A program made the translations under genes and the position numbers. A stretch of DNA of 64,000 nucleotides from NCBI RefSeq assembly GCF_029502005.1, contig NZ_JAMQOT010000003.1:436222-500221 (forward strand). Direction: 5' to 3'. This stretch comes from Natrinema salsiterrestre (GTDB lineage Archaea; Halobacteriota; Halobacteria; Halobacteriales; Natrialbaceae). Below are positions 26,969 to 37,013 of the stretch, one piece after another. The notes below the pieces were generated by a model. It did not search any database, had not been told where the DNA came from, and saw only the letters and a program-made list of their open reading frames with translations. Position 1 is the first letter of the stretch. Each line of letters begins with the position of its first letter.

Positions 26969-27820
26969 TTACTCGCTTCCCGCGAGCGTCGCTTCCGTAT
27001 CGATGCCGTAGACCGCCATCGGCGTCTCGACGTGTGCGATCCGGACCGCCTCGTCGTGACCGTTCTCGAGCAACCACCGGACCCGCCGGGGGACCGTCTT
27101 GGGGCCCAGCACCGCGCCCGGCCGGTCTGGATCGTCGATGTAGTCGGTCTCCATCAGGAACGGCTCGCCCCGCTCGGCGGCCGTCTCGAGGCGCTCTTTA
27201 TCGGCCATCACGCTCGGGGTCGGTCCCTCGAGGCGGCCGCTCGCGTAGTGTTTGACGACGCGGTGAGGTTGCATCCCGGCGTCCTCGGCCCACTCGGCCA
27301 CGTCGGTCATGTCCTCGCTGGCCTCGGCGTGGAGCTGGACGGCGCACTCGAGGTCGGCCCCGTGTTCGAACGCGCGGCGCATGACCGCGTTCGAGGCCGC
27401 CCAGACGTCCTCGTCGACCTCGTAGTGGGGGCGACCGGACTTCAGCGCCAGCGCCTCGCCCGCATCGACGTACTCCGCGGCGACGTCGATCCCCGCCTGC
27501 ATGAGATCGCGGGCGTCCTCGGGCGCGAAGCCGCGGTCGTCTACCAGCCGCGAGATCAATCCCGGGTGGACGCCGAGGACGGGCCACGCTCGGCCCTCGA
27601 GTTCGCTCGAGGCCTCGTCGACGATTTCGATGGTTCGGTCGAAGACCGCTCGGAAGTCCTCGCCGGTCTCGGCCTCGACGCCGAGGTGCCAGGAGGGCTT
27701 GTTCACCACGAGCAAGTGGGTGCCGCCGACGCGGGCGAAGTCGCGGACGGCGTCGATACCCCGATTGTTGTCCGGATCGAGGTGGAGGTGGTCGTCGAGC
27801 ACCGGCCGATCGTCGATCAT
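26969..27820 (-). CDS. TatD-like metal-dependent hydrolase
   Basis: 283 residues from MIDDRPVLDDHLHLDPDN. The metal-binding HLHLD motif is at residues 11-15, then LGVHPG, a later QLHAE and MQPHRVVKHYASG, and an acidic ETDYID near the C-terminus, matching the amidohydrolase/TatD TIM barrel with two metal sites. TatD proteins are DNases or uncharacterised phosphoesterases. The Met at 27820 places the metal motif at the usual distance from the N-terminus; the 61 upstream codons of the open frame look untranslated. Confidence 0.85.
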   Translation of the reverse strand: MIDDRPVLDDHLHLDPDNNRGIDAVRDFARVGGTHLLVVNKPSWHLGVEAETGEDFRAVFDRTIEIVDEASSELEGRAWPVLGVHPGLISRLVDDRGFAPEDARDLMQAGIDVAAEYVDAGEALALKSGRPHYEVDEDVWAASNAVMRRAFEHGADLECAVQLHAEASEDMTDVAEWAEDAGMQPHRVVKHYASGRLEGPTPSVMADKERLETAAERGEPFLMETDYIDDPDRPGAVLGPKTVPRRVRWLLENGHDEAVRIAHVETPMAVYGIDTEATLAGSE

Positions 27821-28092
27821 GCGTGGGACTGGGCGGGCCGCGTCCGAAAAGTCACCGACTTCCGGCCGTGCGCCGGCGGATCCCTCGAGCGTCGGCCGTC
27901 GGGTTCGGCTCGAGGGGTGGCATCCACTGACCGGCCCGCAGTCGGTCGAAACCGACGGGTAAATGATAGGGGCCGTCCGTACTGGACGAAGGATAGATAG
28001 CAATCGACGATATCCAGAAATCCGGTACTGTCAGAAATAGTTATCATGGCGAATATAGTTAGCACAGTCGTGTACCACACGAGTGATCGAGT

Positions 28093-29646
28093 ATGAGTGA
28101 TACCGGGACGGATCCGACCGATCAGTTCGAACAACCGGACGACGACGGGCCGAGAGTCGAGTTCTACGGCGGCCGCGGGATGAGCGCGCTTCCGATCGGG
28201 ATCTTCATCGTCTGGGCCATCGTTCAGACCGCTCTCTGGCGGATCGGGGATACCGGCGGGCTCATCGTCGGCATTCTCATCGGACTCATCGCCGGGATGT
28301 TCTTCGTCCGGGGGAACTGGCAGTCCTACGCCAACACGATCTTCGAAGGGATGACCCAGCCCGTCGCGGTGACGGCGATCGTCGCGTGGCTCTGGGCCGG
28401 TATGTTCGCCCAGCTGTTACAGGACGGCGGTTTCGTGGGCGGGCTCGTCTGGCTGGCCGACACCGTCGGCGTCGGCGCGGCGCTGTTCCCCGCGATTACG
28501 TTCGTCCTCGCGGCGGTGTTCACCACGGGGATCGGAACCGGATACGGCGCGACCGTCGCCTTCGTCGGCCTGTTCTTCCCGGCCGGCGTGTTGCTCGGTG
28601 CGAACCCGGTCTTGCTGTTCGGTGCGATCCTCTCGGGGGCGATCTTCGGCGACAACCTCGCGCCCGTCAGCGACACGACGATCGTCAGCGCCGTCACCCA
28701 GGACGCCGACATCGGCGGCGTCGTCGCCTCGCGGTTCAAGTACGTCATCGTCGCCGCGATCGTCGCCTTCCTCGGCTACGTCGCCGCCGGCGGAGCGATG
28801 ACCGGCCTCGACGTCTCCGCCGAAGCGCAGGCGATCTTCCTCGAGGGCAGCGAGGCGATCGGCCTGATTCACATCGTCTCGATGCTGGCCGTGATCGGCG
28901 CGGCGATCGCCGGCCGTCACATCGTCGAAGCGATCTCGTGGGGGATCGTCATCGCCATCGCGTTCAACCTCGTCTTCGGCCTCGCGAGTCTCGGCGATAT
29001 GGTCATGTTCAACGCGCCCAGCGACGCGCCGCTCGCGGAACCGCTCGAGTCCCTCCCGATCCTCACCGTCGTCGATAACCCGGACTCGGTCGGCGTCACC
29101 GGGAGCCTCATGACCGGCGTCTCCGGCTTCCTGGAACTCTCGATTCTCGTCCTCCTGATCATCGGCGCCGCCCAGATCATGATTCGGGGCGGTGCGTTCC
29201 AGGTGCTACTCGAGTGGTCTATCGAGAACCTCGCGACGAACGTTCGCAACGCCGAGTTGACGATGGTCGGGTCGGCGGCACTGATCAACGCGATCATCAC
29301 GATCAACACGGCCGCCGAGGTCGCGATCGGCCCCTACATCTCGAAGATCGGCGAGCGGTTCAATCTGAACGGGTACCGACGCGCGAACATTCTGGACGGC
29401 CAGACCGCCGCACTGGGATACATCTTCCCGTGGTCGGGCGGCGTGCTCGCCGGCTTCAGCGCGATGCAGAACCTCCCCGGCGAGTACGACTGGTTCGAGC
29501 AGTCGATGGTCGTGACGCCCATCGACGTCGTGCCGTTCGTCTTCCAGGGCTGGTTGTTAGTGGCAGTGTTCGTCCTCGCGGCGCTCACCGGCTTCGGCCG
29601 CGAGTACGTTATCGATCGCGAGAGCGAAGAGGTGGCACGCGTATGA
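28093..29646 (+). CDS. NhaC family Na+/H+ antiporter
   Basis: A 517-residue membrane protein with about 11-12 helices and the NhaC layout: TTGIGTGYGATVAFVGLFF, the conserved FGDNLAPVSDTTIVSA with the Asp pair used in cation exchange, and a C-terminal NINTAAEVAIGPYI-like region. It is expected to export Na+ against H+, important in high salt. A TATA-like GAATATAG precedes the ATG by about 40 bases. Its TGA overlaps the start of the next small gene by four bases (ATGA), so the two are co-transcribed. Confidence 0.9.
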   Translation: MSDTGTDPTDQFEQPDDDGPRVEFYGGRGMSALPIGIFIVWAIVQTALWRIGDTGGLIVGILIGLIAGMFFVRGNWQSYANTIFEGMTQPVAVTAIVAWLWAGMFAQLLQDGGFVGGLVWLADTVGVGAALFPAITFVLAAVFTTGIGTGYGATVAFVGLFFPAGVLLGANPVLLFGAILSGAIFGDNLAPVSDTTIVSAVTQDADIGGVVASRFKYVIVAAIVAFLGYVAAGGAMTGLDVSAEAQAIFLEGSEAIGLIHIVSMLAVIGAAIAGRHIVEAISWGIVIAIAFNLVFGLASLGDMVMFNAPSDAPLAEPLESLPILTVVDNPDSVGVTGSLMTGVSGFLELSILVLLIIGAAQIMIRGGAFQVLLEWSIENLATNVRNAELTMVGSAALINAIITINTAAEVAIGPYISKIGERFNLNGYRRANILDGQTAALGYIFPWSGGVLAGFSAMQNLPGEYDWFEQSMVVTPIDVVPFVFQGWLLVAVFVLAALTGFGREYVIDRESEEVARV

Positions 29647-29915
29647 GTTTCTTCGAAACCTATCTCAAAGGCTGGCAGTTCCGGGCGAATAGACCGTCCC
29701 TCGAAGTCGGAAGCGAGATCGACGTCTTCGTGGCCGAATCGAACGGTACCAGCGGGACGGTATACATCGGCGATACGGAGCTCGTCGTCGACGGTGCCGG
29801 CGCAGAGACCGTCGAAAAGCAGGTTCGAGTCCGCGTGACCGAGTTCGACGAGACCACCGCGAGCGGTCGCGGCGAGCTCCTCGAAGTGGTCGGCGAAAGT
29901 TCCTACAGCGGTTGA
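29643..29915 (+). CDS. Small TRAM-like haloarchaeal protein (DUF7513-like)
   Basis: 90 residues, starting MSFFETYLKGWQFRANRP. Beta-rich with LEVGSEIDVFVAE, GTVYIGDTELVVDG and VRVRVTEFDETTASGRGE, reminiscent of a TRAM-type beta barrel and of a conserved haloarchaeal small family. Start overlaps the nhaC-family stop (ATGA), implying translational coupling. Function unknown; a nucleic-acid-binding role is only an inference from the fold. Confidence 0.7.
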   Translation: MSFFETYLKGWQFRANRPSLEVGSEIDVFVAESNGTSGTVYIGDTELVVDGAGAETVEKQVRVRVTEFDETTASGRGELLEVVGESSYSG

Positions 29916-29930
29916 GTTCCCCGGACTTCC

Positions 29931-30389
29931 TCAGGGCTCGAGGGTCACCGCGTCGTCGGCCGCGTTCTGGAGCGCGTCGGAACGGCCGTGCGAACCCGGT
30001 GCGATCGCGACCGTTTCGACGCCGACGGTGCCCGCGTACTCGAGAACGGGTTTGAAGTCGGTGTCTCGTGACGCGATCGCGAGGCGGTCGATGGTTCCGT
30101 CGCCGGCGAGCGCTGTCGCGTCGACGGCGAGTTTGACGTCGACGTCGCCGCTGGTGACGATCACTTCGAAGCCGCGGGCCTCGGCGGCCTGAATGAGCCC
30201 CGGCGTGGCGTGTTCGTCGAGATAGAGTCGGATGACCCCGACGCGCCCGTGCTCGCGAGTTACGTCGCGGAGGTCGTCGAGGTCGACGTCGAACTCGTCG
30301 CGGAAGACGTTCGGTCCGTCGACGAACAGACCCACTGCCGGCTCGCGTGCGGTATCCGGAGCGAGACGGGAACGAACGCGGTCGAACAT
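29931..30389 (-). CDS. NYN domain protein (TIGR00288-like, PIN-fold)
   Basis: 152 residues from MFDRVRSRLAPD. It contains VGLFVDGPNVFRDEF, the first acidic strand of a NYN/PIN-like nuclease fold, then VIRLYLDEHATPG, VIVTSGDVDVKLAVDATAL and LAIASRDTDFKPVLEYAG with further conserved Asp residues. The family is predicted to be a PIN-type RNase, but activity is unproved. The 24 upstream codons of the open frame look unrelated, so the Met at 30389 is used. Confidence 0.82.
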   Translation of the reverse strand: MFDRVRSRLAPDTAREPAVGLFVDGPNVFRDEFDVDLDDLRDVTREHGRVGVIRLYLDEHATPGLIQAAEARGFEVIVTSGDVDVKLAVDATALAGDGTIDRLAIASRDTDFKPVLEYAGTVGVETVAIAPGSHGRSDALQNAADDAVTLEP

Positions 30390-30675
30390 AGTCAGATGCC
30401 CGCTCTTTCCCGCGCCCGGAGATAGGTGTGACGAAACGCCAGCGTCGCCGGGAGTCGCCATCGAACCGATCCGAGTATCGATCGATATCGAGCCGCATCA
30501 GGGCTGAAGATTAAAAAATCACTGTTATAACAGGGAACAAATAAATACTTATTGCGTTTATTATCTATTATTGTGTGCGAGACTAGATCATGGTATCTGC
30601 TATCAGTAATAGCGCCTGATCGTTATTTTTTAGATGATGTATCTAGCTTATTTCAAATTTGATTCCGTTTGGAAA

Positions 30676-30685
30676 TATTTTAATA
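30676..30685 (+). promoter_or_regulatory. TATA-like element of the first halolysin
   Basis: TATTTTAATA lies about 28-37 bases before the ATG at 30713, in an AT-rich block (30500-30700) that stands out from the GC-rich surroundings. Confidence 0.4.
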
Positions 30686-30712
30686 TGCGAACCGGTACCA
30701 TTCACCTGCATC

Positions 30713-32422
30713 ATGTCCGATAATAAACGCACGCAACTGAACCGACGGTCCCTCCTCGAAGCGGCCGGCGCGTTCGGTGCGCTGGTCGGTTTCGGCGGCG
30801 TTACGTCCGCAACGCCGGGGCGTGAGCCGGGACCGAAGAAAGACGAAATGATCGTCGGTGTCGATTCCGACGTTTCGAACATCGAAGCAGCAGTCGAGGC
30901 GAAACTCCCGAGCAACGCGACTATCGTCCACACGAACGAAACGCTCGGCTACGCGTCGGTAAAGTTGGCCGACGAAGCCTCTATACAGGCCAAAGAGAAC
31001 GTCAAGCGGAACCTCATGGACGTCAACGAGGTACAGTACACGGAGGACAACGTTACCTACCACGCCCTCGAGGCCGAACCGCTCGGATCGGGGGACGACG
31101 GCCAGACGGTTGACACGCAAGGGAGCGCGTCGCCGCTGTACGCGCCCGACGACCCGCGATACGGTGAGCAGTACGCGCCACAGCAGGTCAACTGCGAGGC
31201 AGCCTGGGACGAGACGCTCGGCGATCCGAGCGTGACGATCGCGGTCGTCGACCAGGGGATCCAGTACGATCACCCCAATCTCGAGGGGAACATGGTCGAC
31301 GACATCTCGAACGGCGGGCGGGACTTCGTCGACGATGACGACGATCCGTACCCGGTAGACGGGAGCGAGAACCACGGCACCCACGTCGGCGGTATCGCGG
31401 CCGGCGGTACCGATAACGGCACGGGACACGCCGGCATCTCGAACTGTTCGCTGATCTCGGCCCGGGCGCTGAGCAGCGGCGGGGGCGGTTCGCTCACCGA
31501 CATCGCCGATGCAGTGCAGTGGGCGGCCGATCAGGGAGCCGACATCATCAACATGTCTCTCGGTGGCGGCGGTGCGACCGACACGATGCAACAGGCCTGC
31601 GAGTACGCGCAAAACCAGGGATCGCTGCTCGTCGCGGCCGCCGGCAACAACAGGGGCGCACCAGTCTCGTACCCGGCAGCCTACGAAACCGTCCTGGCCG
31701 TCTCCGCGCTCGACGAAAACGAGTCGCTGGCGAGCTACTCGAACGTCGGTCCGGAGATCGAACTGGCCGCACCCGGTAGCAACGTCCTCTCGTCGATCCC
31801 CTGGGACGAATACGACACCTTCTCCGGCACCTCGATGGCATCGCCGGTCGTCGCCGGCGTGGCCGGACTCACGCTGTCGGCCTGGCCCGAGCTCTCGAAC
31901 GCAGAGCTGCGAACCCACCTCAACGAGACGGCCGTCGACATCGGTCTGGACGACACCGAGCAAGGGAACGGTCGCGTCGACGCCGCCAACGCCGTCACCA
32001 CCGATCCCGGTACGGACCCCGACCCCGATCCGGATCCCGACCCCGATCCGGATCCCGACCCAGATCCGGATCCCGACCCCGGCGAGTGCGGTGACGAAGT
32101 GAACACGGCCAGCGGCGACGGCCAGCTCAGCGGCGGCTGGTTCGGCAACCCGAGTGACAGCTACACCTACACGCTCAAAACGGCGGATCCCTGCAGCGCT
32201 ACCCTCAGCCTCGAGGGCCCGAGCAACGCGGACTTCGACCTCTACCTGACCCTCGACGGCCGGACGCCGACGACGTGGGACTACGACGAGCGCTCGGTCG
32301 ACAGCGACTCGAGCGAATCGATCGAGGTCGAGCTCGACGGCGACGAGGAGTTCGGCATCCTCGTCGACCGATACAGCGGCAGCGGCTCCTACACGGTGAG
32401 CGTCGAGGAGCGAGGCCGATAG
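30713..32422 (+). CDS. Halolysin-like subtilase (S8 family), first of a tandem pair
   Basis: 569 residues. Tat signal ([15 protein letters not shown]), an inhibitor_I9-like propeptide (about residues 45-135), then the S8 catalytic domain with D180 ([11 protein letters not shown]), H221 ([12 protein letters not shown]) and S374 ([12 protein letters not shown]); the oxyanion Asn is in VAAAGNN. After it come a (DP)n linker of about 15 repeats and a C-terminal PPC-type beta domain ([13 protein letters not shown], FDLYLTLDG). It is an extracellular protease. The Met at 30713 opens the Tat signal; a TATA-like box is about 30 bases upstream. Confidence 0.93.
   Translation: MSDNKRTQLNRRSLLEAAGAFGALVGFGGVTSATPGREPGPKKDEMIVGVDSDVSNIEAAVEAKLPSNATIVHTNETLGYASVKLADEASIQAKENVKRNLMDVNEVQYTEDNVTYHALEAEPLGSGDDGQTVDTQGSASPLYAPDDPRYGEQYAPQQVNCEAAWDETLGDPSVTIAVVDQGIQYDHPNLEGNMVDDISNGGRDFVDDDDDPYPVDGSENHGTHVGGIAAGGTDNGTGHAGISNCSLISARALSSGGGGSLTDIADAVQWAADQGADIINMSLGGGGATDTMQQACEYAQNQGSLLVAAAGNNRGAPVSYPAAYETVLAVSALDENESLASYSNVGPEIELAAPGSNVLSSIPWDEYDTFSGTSMASPVVAGVAGLTLSAWPELSNAELRTHLNETAVDIGLDDTEQGNGRVDAANAVTTDPGTDPDPDPDPDPDPDPDPDPDPDPGECGDEVNTASGDGQLSGGWFGNPSDSYTYTLKTADPCSATLSLEGPSNADFDLYLTLDGRTPTTWDYDERSVDSDSSESIEVELDGDEEFGILVDRYSGSGSYTVSVEERGR
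32017..32082 (+). repeat. Asp-Pro coding repeat in the halolysin linker
   Basis: Alternating GAC/GAT-CCC/CCG codons (about 11 DP units) make the linker between catalytic and PPC domains. The paralog at 32686 has no DP run and a short acidic linker instead. Confidence 0.6.
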
Positions 32423-32685
32423 GTCAATCACCTCGGACACGCTGATCGCATCGCTGCTCGAGGTCACCGACGGGGATCATTCGACATCCCGTCGTCTCAG
32501 CTCGGGAAACCAGTTTCGGGTTTCTCGAGGGTCGGCCGGATGCCGTAACCGGCCGGCTTCACATATTCACACACTATTCGGATACATTTTTTCGTTCTGT
32601 TACTATATCGTCGGCATATTCGAAAATAAATCACCGCTAGTTCGATAAGAGTTTACTAATTTCAGACAGTGATGACTGTCGTCCT

Positions 32686-34308
32686 ATGACACAGAACAGT
32701 CCGCCGGAGGACGCCGCCGGCCGCACGCACGACCGCCGATCGATCCTTTCCGGTGTCGGGTCGATCGCCCTCGGCGGGGTGATCGGCGCGTCCGGTGTCA
32801 CGACCGCAACGCCCGATCGCGAGCCGGGTCCGAAAGACGACGAGATCATCGTCGGTATCTCTTCGTCGGCCTCGGACGTGGCCGGCGAGGCGCGCGCCGC
32901 CGTTCCCGGAAACGCCGACGTGGTTCACACGAACGACACGATTCGCTACGCAGTCGTTTCGTTCCCGTCGGATGCGCCCGCCGCCGCTCGCGACGAGTTC
33001 ATCGACGCCATCACCAGTTCGCCCGCCGTCGAGTACGCGGAACCGAACGTCTCCGTTCAGTCGTTCCTCGAGCCCGACGACCCTTACTACGAGTATCAGC
33101 ACGCCCCCCAGCAGATCGACTGCGAGACCGCCTGGGAGACCACGCACGGGAGCGGGGACGTCGTCATCTCCGTCGTCGATCAGGGAATCCAGTACGACCA
33201 TCCCGCGCTCGAGGGAATCGTGGACGATCGAGTCGGCGAGGATTTCGTCGACCGCGACGGCGACCCGTATCCGGCCGCCGGCGCGGATCACGGCACCCAC
33301 GTCGGTGGCATCGCCGCCGGCGGGACGAACGACGGCACGGGTCACGCGGGTATCAGCGACTGCTCGCTCCTCTCGGTCCGTGCGCTCGACGAAAACGGCG
33401 TGGGCTCGCTCTCGGATATCGCCGACGGGATTCAGTGGTCGGCCGACGCCGGCGCGGATATCATCAACCTCTCTCTGGGCGTCGACGGCTCGTACGAGAC
33501 GCTGACCGCCGCCTGCGAGTACGCGGCCGACCGAGGAGCGTTGCTCGTCGGTGCAGCCGGCAACGACGGGAACGACCGCGTCTACTCGCCGGCGGCCGAG
33601 GACAGCGTCGTCGCCGTCTCGGCCGTCGAGGGCGATGACTCGATCGCCTCCTTCTCCAACACCGGTCCGGAGATCGAACTGGCCGCCCCGGGTACCCGGC
33701 TCGTCTCGAGCGTCACCGGCGACGACTACGCCCGCATGTCGGGGACCTCGATGGCGGCGCCGGTGGTGTCCGGCGTGGCCGGGCTCGCACTCTCGGCCGA
33801 TCCCGACCTCTCGCGGACGGCGCTCCGGGATCGCCTCCGAGAAACGGCGGTCGACGTCGGTCTGTCGAGCGACGAACAGGGCTACGGGCGGGTCGACGCG
33901 GCTCGAGCGGTCACGACCGGGTCGCCCGATGATACTGACGGCGGAACCGGCGAGGAGGACTCGAACGGCGAGTGCGGCGACGAAACCGTTACCGCGAGCG
34001 CGAGCGGGACCCTCGACGGCAGCGGCTGGTGGGGCGAGAGCGACAGATACAGCTACTCCCTGAACACCGACGACCCCTGTTCGATCACGCTCTCGCTCGA
34101 GGGGCCGGACGGCGGCGACTTCGACCTCTACGCGACCACGGACGGCAGTTCGCCCGACAGGTGGAGCCACGACGAGTCGTCGACGGGAGCCAGCACGAGC
34201 GAATCGATCACGCTCTCGCTCGAGGGCGACGAGGAATTCGGCCTGCAGGTACACGCAAACAGCGGGAGCGGGGAGTACACGTTGCGTCTCGAAGAGCGGG
34301 GCCGATAA
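32686..34308 (+). CDS. Halolysin-like subtilase (S8 family), second of a tandem pair
   Basis: 540 residues, a paralog of the preceding gene. Tat signal (HDRRSILSGVGSIALGG), propeptide, then the catalytic residues D165 ([11 protein letters not shown]), H202 ([12 protein letters not shown]) and S355 (SGTSMAAPVVSG), a short acidic linker (TDGGTGEEDSNGECGDE) and a C-terminal PPC domain (FDLYATTDG). It should be secreted through Tat and mature outside the cell. A TATA-like TTTACTAAT (about 32651-32659) is about 28 bases before the ATG, so the two proteases are separately transcribed. Confidence 0.92.
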   Translation: MTQNSPPEDAAGRTHDRRSILSGVGSIALGGVIGASGVTTATPDREPGPKDDEIIVGISSSASDVAGEARAAVPGNADVVHTNDTIRYAVVSFPSDAPAAARDEFIDAITSSPAVEYAEPNVSVQSFLEPDDPYYEYQHAPQQIDCETAWETTHGSGDVVISVVDQGIQYDHPALEGIVDDRVGEDFVDRDGDPYPAAGADHGTHVGGIAAGGTNDGTGHAGISDCSLLSVRALDENGVGSLSDIADGIQWSADAGADIINLSLGVDGSYETLTAACEYAADRGALLVGAAGNDGNDRVYSPAAEDSVVAVSAVEGDDSIASFSNTGPEIELAAPGTRLVSSVTGDDYARMSGTSMAAPVVSGVAGLALSADPDLSRTALRDRLRETAVDVGLSSDEQGYGRVDAARAVTTGSPDDTDGGTGEEDSNGECGDETVTASASGTLDGSGWWGESDRYSYSLNTDDPCSITLSLEGPDGGDFDLYATTDGSSPDRWSHDESSTGASTSESITLSLEGDEEFGLQVHANSGSGEYTLRLEERGR

Positions 34309-34373
34309 CGGATCCGAGTCGAGCACAACGGGCGTGAATCCGCCCATCGTAGCCCCGTTCGCGATCGTCCGTG

Positions 34374-35855
34374 TTACTCGAAGACGAAGTAGTCCCGTTC
34401 CTCGCCCTGAACGGAGATCCACTTGGGCTCGGTGAGCTCCCGAACGATCCACTCACCGTGGTACCGGCCGAGGCCTGACTGCTTGACGCCGCCGAAGGGC
34501 GCGTTGTGGTCCTCGTTGATCGGCTGGTCGTTGATGTGAACCATCCCCGCGTCGATCCGGTCTGCGAGGTCGCGGGCGCGTTCGGCGTCCTCGCAGAAGA
34601 CCGACGCCGAGAGGCCGTACTCGGTGTCGTTGGCCAGCTCGATGGCTTCTTCGTCGTCGGAGAACGGAATGACCGGCGCGACGGGGCCGAAGTGTTCGTT
34701 ACACGCCGTCGGCATGTCGTTGGTGCACTCCGAGATGACGGTCGGTTCGACGAACAGGCCGTCGGCCTCGCCGCCCGTTTCGACCGTCGCGCCCGCCTCG
34801 CGGGTCCCCTCGATGAACTCGAGCAGGTCGTCGCGCTGGGTCTCGTTCTGTACCGGGCCGAACGTCACGTCCTCGTTCTCGGAGGGGTCCCCGACGACGA
34901 GCGACTCGGCGTGGTCGACCAGCAGGTCGACGTACTCGTCGTAGCGGTCTTCGTGGACCAGATGGCGGTTGATCGAGATGCAGACCTGCCCCTGATGGAA
35001 GAAGGAGCCGAACGCACCGGCGCGAGCCGCTTTCTCGACGTCGGCCTCGTCGGTGACGACGAACGGGGCGTTGCCGCCGAGCTCGAGGGCCGGCAGCGCG
35101 AGGCTTCCGGCGGCGTTTTCGGCGACGCGCTTGCCGACGGCCGTCGAGCCGGTAAAGGAGACTACGCGCGGGATCGGATGGGTCGACATCCGGTCGCCGA
35201 TGTCCGAGCCGCGGCCGGTGACGACGTTGACGACGCCGTCGGGGACGCCGGCGGCCTCGCAGAGCTTCGCGATGAGTAGCCCGCCCGTAATCGGGGTGTC
35301 CGTCGCGGGCTTCAGGACGACGGTGTTGCCCAGCGCGATGGCGGGGGCGACCGCTCGCAGGGAGAGGTGCAGCGGGAAGTTCCACGGCGAGATGACGCCG
35401 ACGACGCCCACCGGCTCGTAGACGACGTGGTTGTCCTTGTCTTCGATCGAGGACGAGGGTCGGACCTCCTCTTCGGGGGCTTCGAGCTCCAGCGCCATCT
35501 CCACGTCGCCGGTCGCGGTCGCGAACTCGCCCATCGCGCGGTAGGCCGGCGCGCCGGCTTCGGTCGCGAGCAGGCCGGCGATCTCCTCGAAGCTGTCGTT
35601 GAGTTCCGCGAGCAGGTTCTGGACGATCTCGTTGCGCTCCTCGCGGGGAGTCGCCTCCCACGCCGGTTGTGCGGCCTCGGCCGCCTCGTAGGCGGCGTCG
35701 ACGTCGTCTTCGGTCGCGGCCGGGACCTCTGTAAACACTTCCTGTTTCGCCGGGTTTGCCACTGAAATCGTGTCACCGCTCGCGGCGTCGCGCCACTCGC
35801 CGTCGATATACAATCGGTTCCAGTCGGCCTCAGGCTCGAGTTCTTGGACGCTCAT
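34374..35855 (-). CDS. Aldehyde dehydrogenase family protein
   Basis: A 493-residue NAD(P)-dependent aldehyde dehydrogenase. It has the cofactor segment ISPWNFPLHLSLRA, the glycine-rich VSFTGSTAVGK, the catalytic Glu in LELGGNAP and the catalytic Cys in HQGQVCISINR, and the C-terminal NDTEYGLSASVF. The sequence is nearest to aromatic or benzaldehyde-dehydrogenase-like members, but the substrate cannot be assigned. The gene is convergent with the second halolysin, and no pathway neighbours are present. Confidence 0.92.
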   Translation of the reverse strand: MSVQELEPEADWNRLYIDGEWRDAASGDTISVANPAKQEVFTEVPAATEDDVDAAYEAAEAAQPAWEATPREERNEIVQNLLAELNDSFEEIAGLLATEAGAPAYRAMGEFATATGDVEMALELEAPEEEVRPSSSIEDKDNHVVYEPVGVVGVISPWNFPLHLSLRAVAPAIALGNTVVLKPATDTPITGGLLIAKLCEAAGVPDGVVNVVTGRGSDIGDRMSTHPIPRVVSFTGSTAVGKRVAENAAGSLALPALELGGNAPFVVTDEADVEKAARAGAFGSFFHQGQVCISINRHLVHEDRYDEYVDLLVDHAESLVVGDPSENEDVTFGPVQNETQRDDLLEFIEGTREAGATVETGGEADGLFVEPTVISECTNDMPTACNEHFGPVAPVIPFSDDEEAIELANDTEYGLSASVFCEDAERARDLADRIDAGMVHINDQPINEDHNAPFGGVKQSGLGRYHGEWIVRELTEPKWISVQGEERDYFVFE

Positions 35856-36258
35856 CCTACACGCGGGATACGACGGAATCAGTGATATGTTTTCGTCAAC
35901 CGGATACCGTTCGGCTACGAGTTTGTAACCGGAATCAGTTACCTTTCGAGCGGTGGCGTGAAGGCGATCGCTCGCGATCTGACTCGAGCGGGTGATCGAA
36001 CCATTCTCGTTGCAGACTATTAGAAGTAGATATAAGTGAGTTTACGTCGAACTGAAAATCGGAAGCCGGTCTCCGACGGGGGCTGTATCGAAATGCCCCG
36101 GGTGGAACCAACACCCGAGACGTGGCTTCCAAACCCGCGTAAGGATTCGGACGCCATGATTCCGTACATTCTACCGGGATATAAACATCCCGCACACCGA
36201 CAGAATCGCACGACTGAACGAGTCTCGACGCTGCTTCGGACCGCGAGGTGTAATCGCG
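35856..36258. other. Intergenic region, AT-rich
   Basis: About 400 bases without a supported gene. It holds AT-rich promoter-like patches (AGTAGATATAAG near 36025-36036, GGATATAAAC near 36178-36187). The second is some 70 bases before the next gene. Confidence 0.35.
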
Positions 36259-36459
36259 ATGTGTCGTGACGACGCCGGAGGGAGCGACGGAGACGGGACG
36301 GCGGTGCCACCCCTCTCGTGTCCCTGCTGCGGCCAGCCGATTACGGGGCTCACGTCGACCGGTCCCCATACCGGTGCCGTCGAGCCCTGCGGCTGCTCGA
36401 TCGCGCCCGGACTGATCCACAGGGAGAGCGTCCACGGGGCTGACGACGACGGGGAGTAA
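36259..36459 (+). CDS. Small Cys-rich zinc-binding protein, 66 residues
   Basis: Begins with an acidic Gly-rich head and then CPCCGQPITGLTSTGPHTG, followed by EPCGCSI: four or five cysteines that can bind one zinc. The GPHTG and CGC surroundings are conserved in a haloarchaeal small-protein family. A Shine-Dalgarno GAGGTG lies about 8 bases before the ATG. Role unknown; perhaps a regulator or protein adaptor. Confidence 0.65.
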   Translation: MCRDDAGGSDGDGTAVPPLSCPCCGQPITGLTSTGPHTGAVEPCGCSIAPGLIHRESVHGADDDGE

Positions 36460-37013
36460 CTGGGGCTCGGCGCTCGAGCCCCGGCGACCAGCCGATCGGT
36501 CGGCGTCGCGAGTCGGACACGACCACACCACCACCGTCGACACCACCACTCAACCGGCGCAATTGACCGGCCGATCGGCTCGAAAACGGGAGCTCGAGTC
36601 CGTTCACCTTCTGATTGTGCATCGGAGTCCTCCTCGGAATGGTCCGCGAAACGCGTGAGAGTCACCTCTGAGAGTGGAACCATCCGTTGGAAGAGTGGAA
36701 CCACTGCAGAGAGCGTCCTGCTATCGTGGCAACACGGGATTGCCACGCCCTCCCCAACCGATTCGCTCGCTTTCCGAGGCGCTCACTCCGTTCGCGCCTC
36801 GCACTGCTCGCTCATCCCTCGCGCAGTATCGTCGGCCGCCCTCACGATCGTTCGGACGGCCCGCTCACGGATCGCTTCGCTCTCCGTTCGCTTCCGAGGC
36901 GCTCCCGATGGTCGCGCCTCGCGGACAGCGCGCGCCACCGCACGCCGAGTGATTAATATAGAGATCGGTGACCGACGAAAAGACATTACTACTCAGCGAA
37001 TGACGTTGCGGGT
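36460..37013. other. Non-coding region between the Cys-rich gene and gcvT
   Basis: About 550 bases with GC-rich, TTCGCTC-type runs that give spurious Arg/Ser-rich frames. It has a perfect 8-base hairpin, CGTGGCAA-CACGGGA-TTGCCACG (36725-36747), and a TATA-like TTAATATAG (about 36953) ahead of gcvT. Confidence 0.45.
36725..36747. other. Perfect hairpin, 8-base stem
   Basis: CGTGGCAA (36725-36732) and TTGCCACG (36740-36747) enclose CACGGGA. No T-run follows, so it is more likely a regulatory or structural element than a terminator. Confidence 0.4.

Noticed and set aside
32017..32082. CRISPR-like repeat
   Set aside because: It is an in-frame Asp-Pro codon repeat inside a protease linker. No spaced direct repeats typical of CRISPR arrays were seen anywhere in the window.
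30680..34452. Long reading frames on the minus strand through both halolysins (about 595 codons each)
   Set aside because: They are antisense shadows: high GC with GAC/GTC-rich codons keeps the opposite strand open. Signal, triad and domain order are all on the plus strand.
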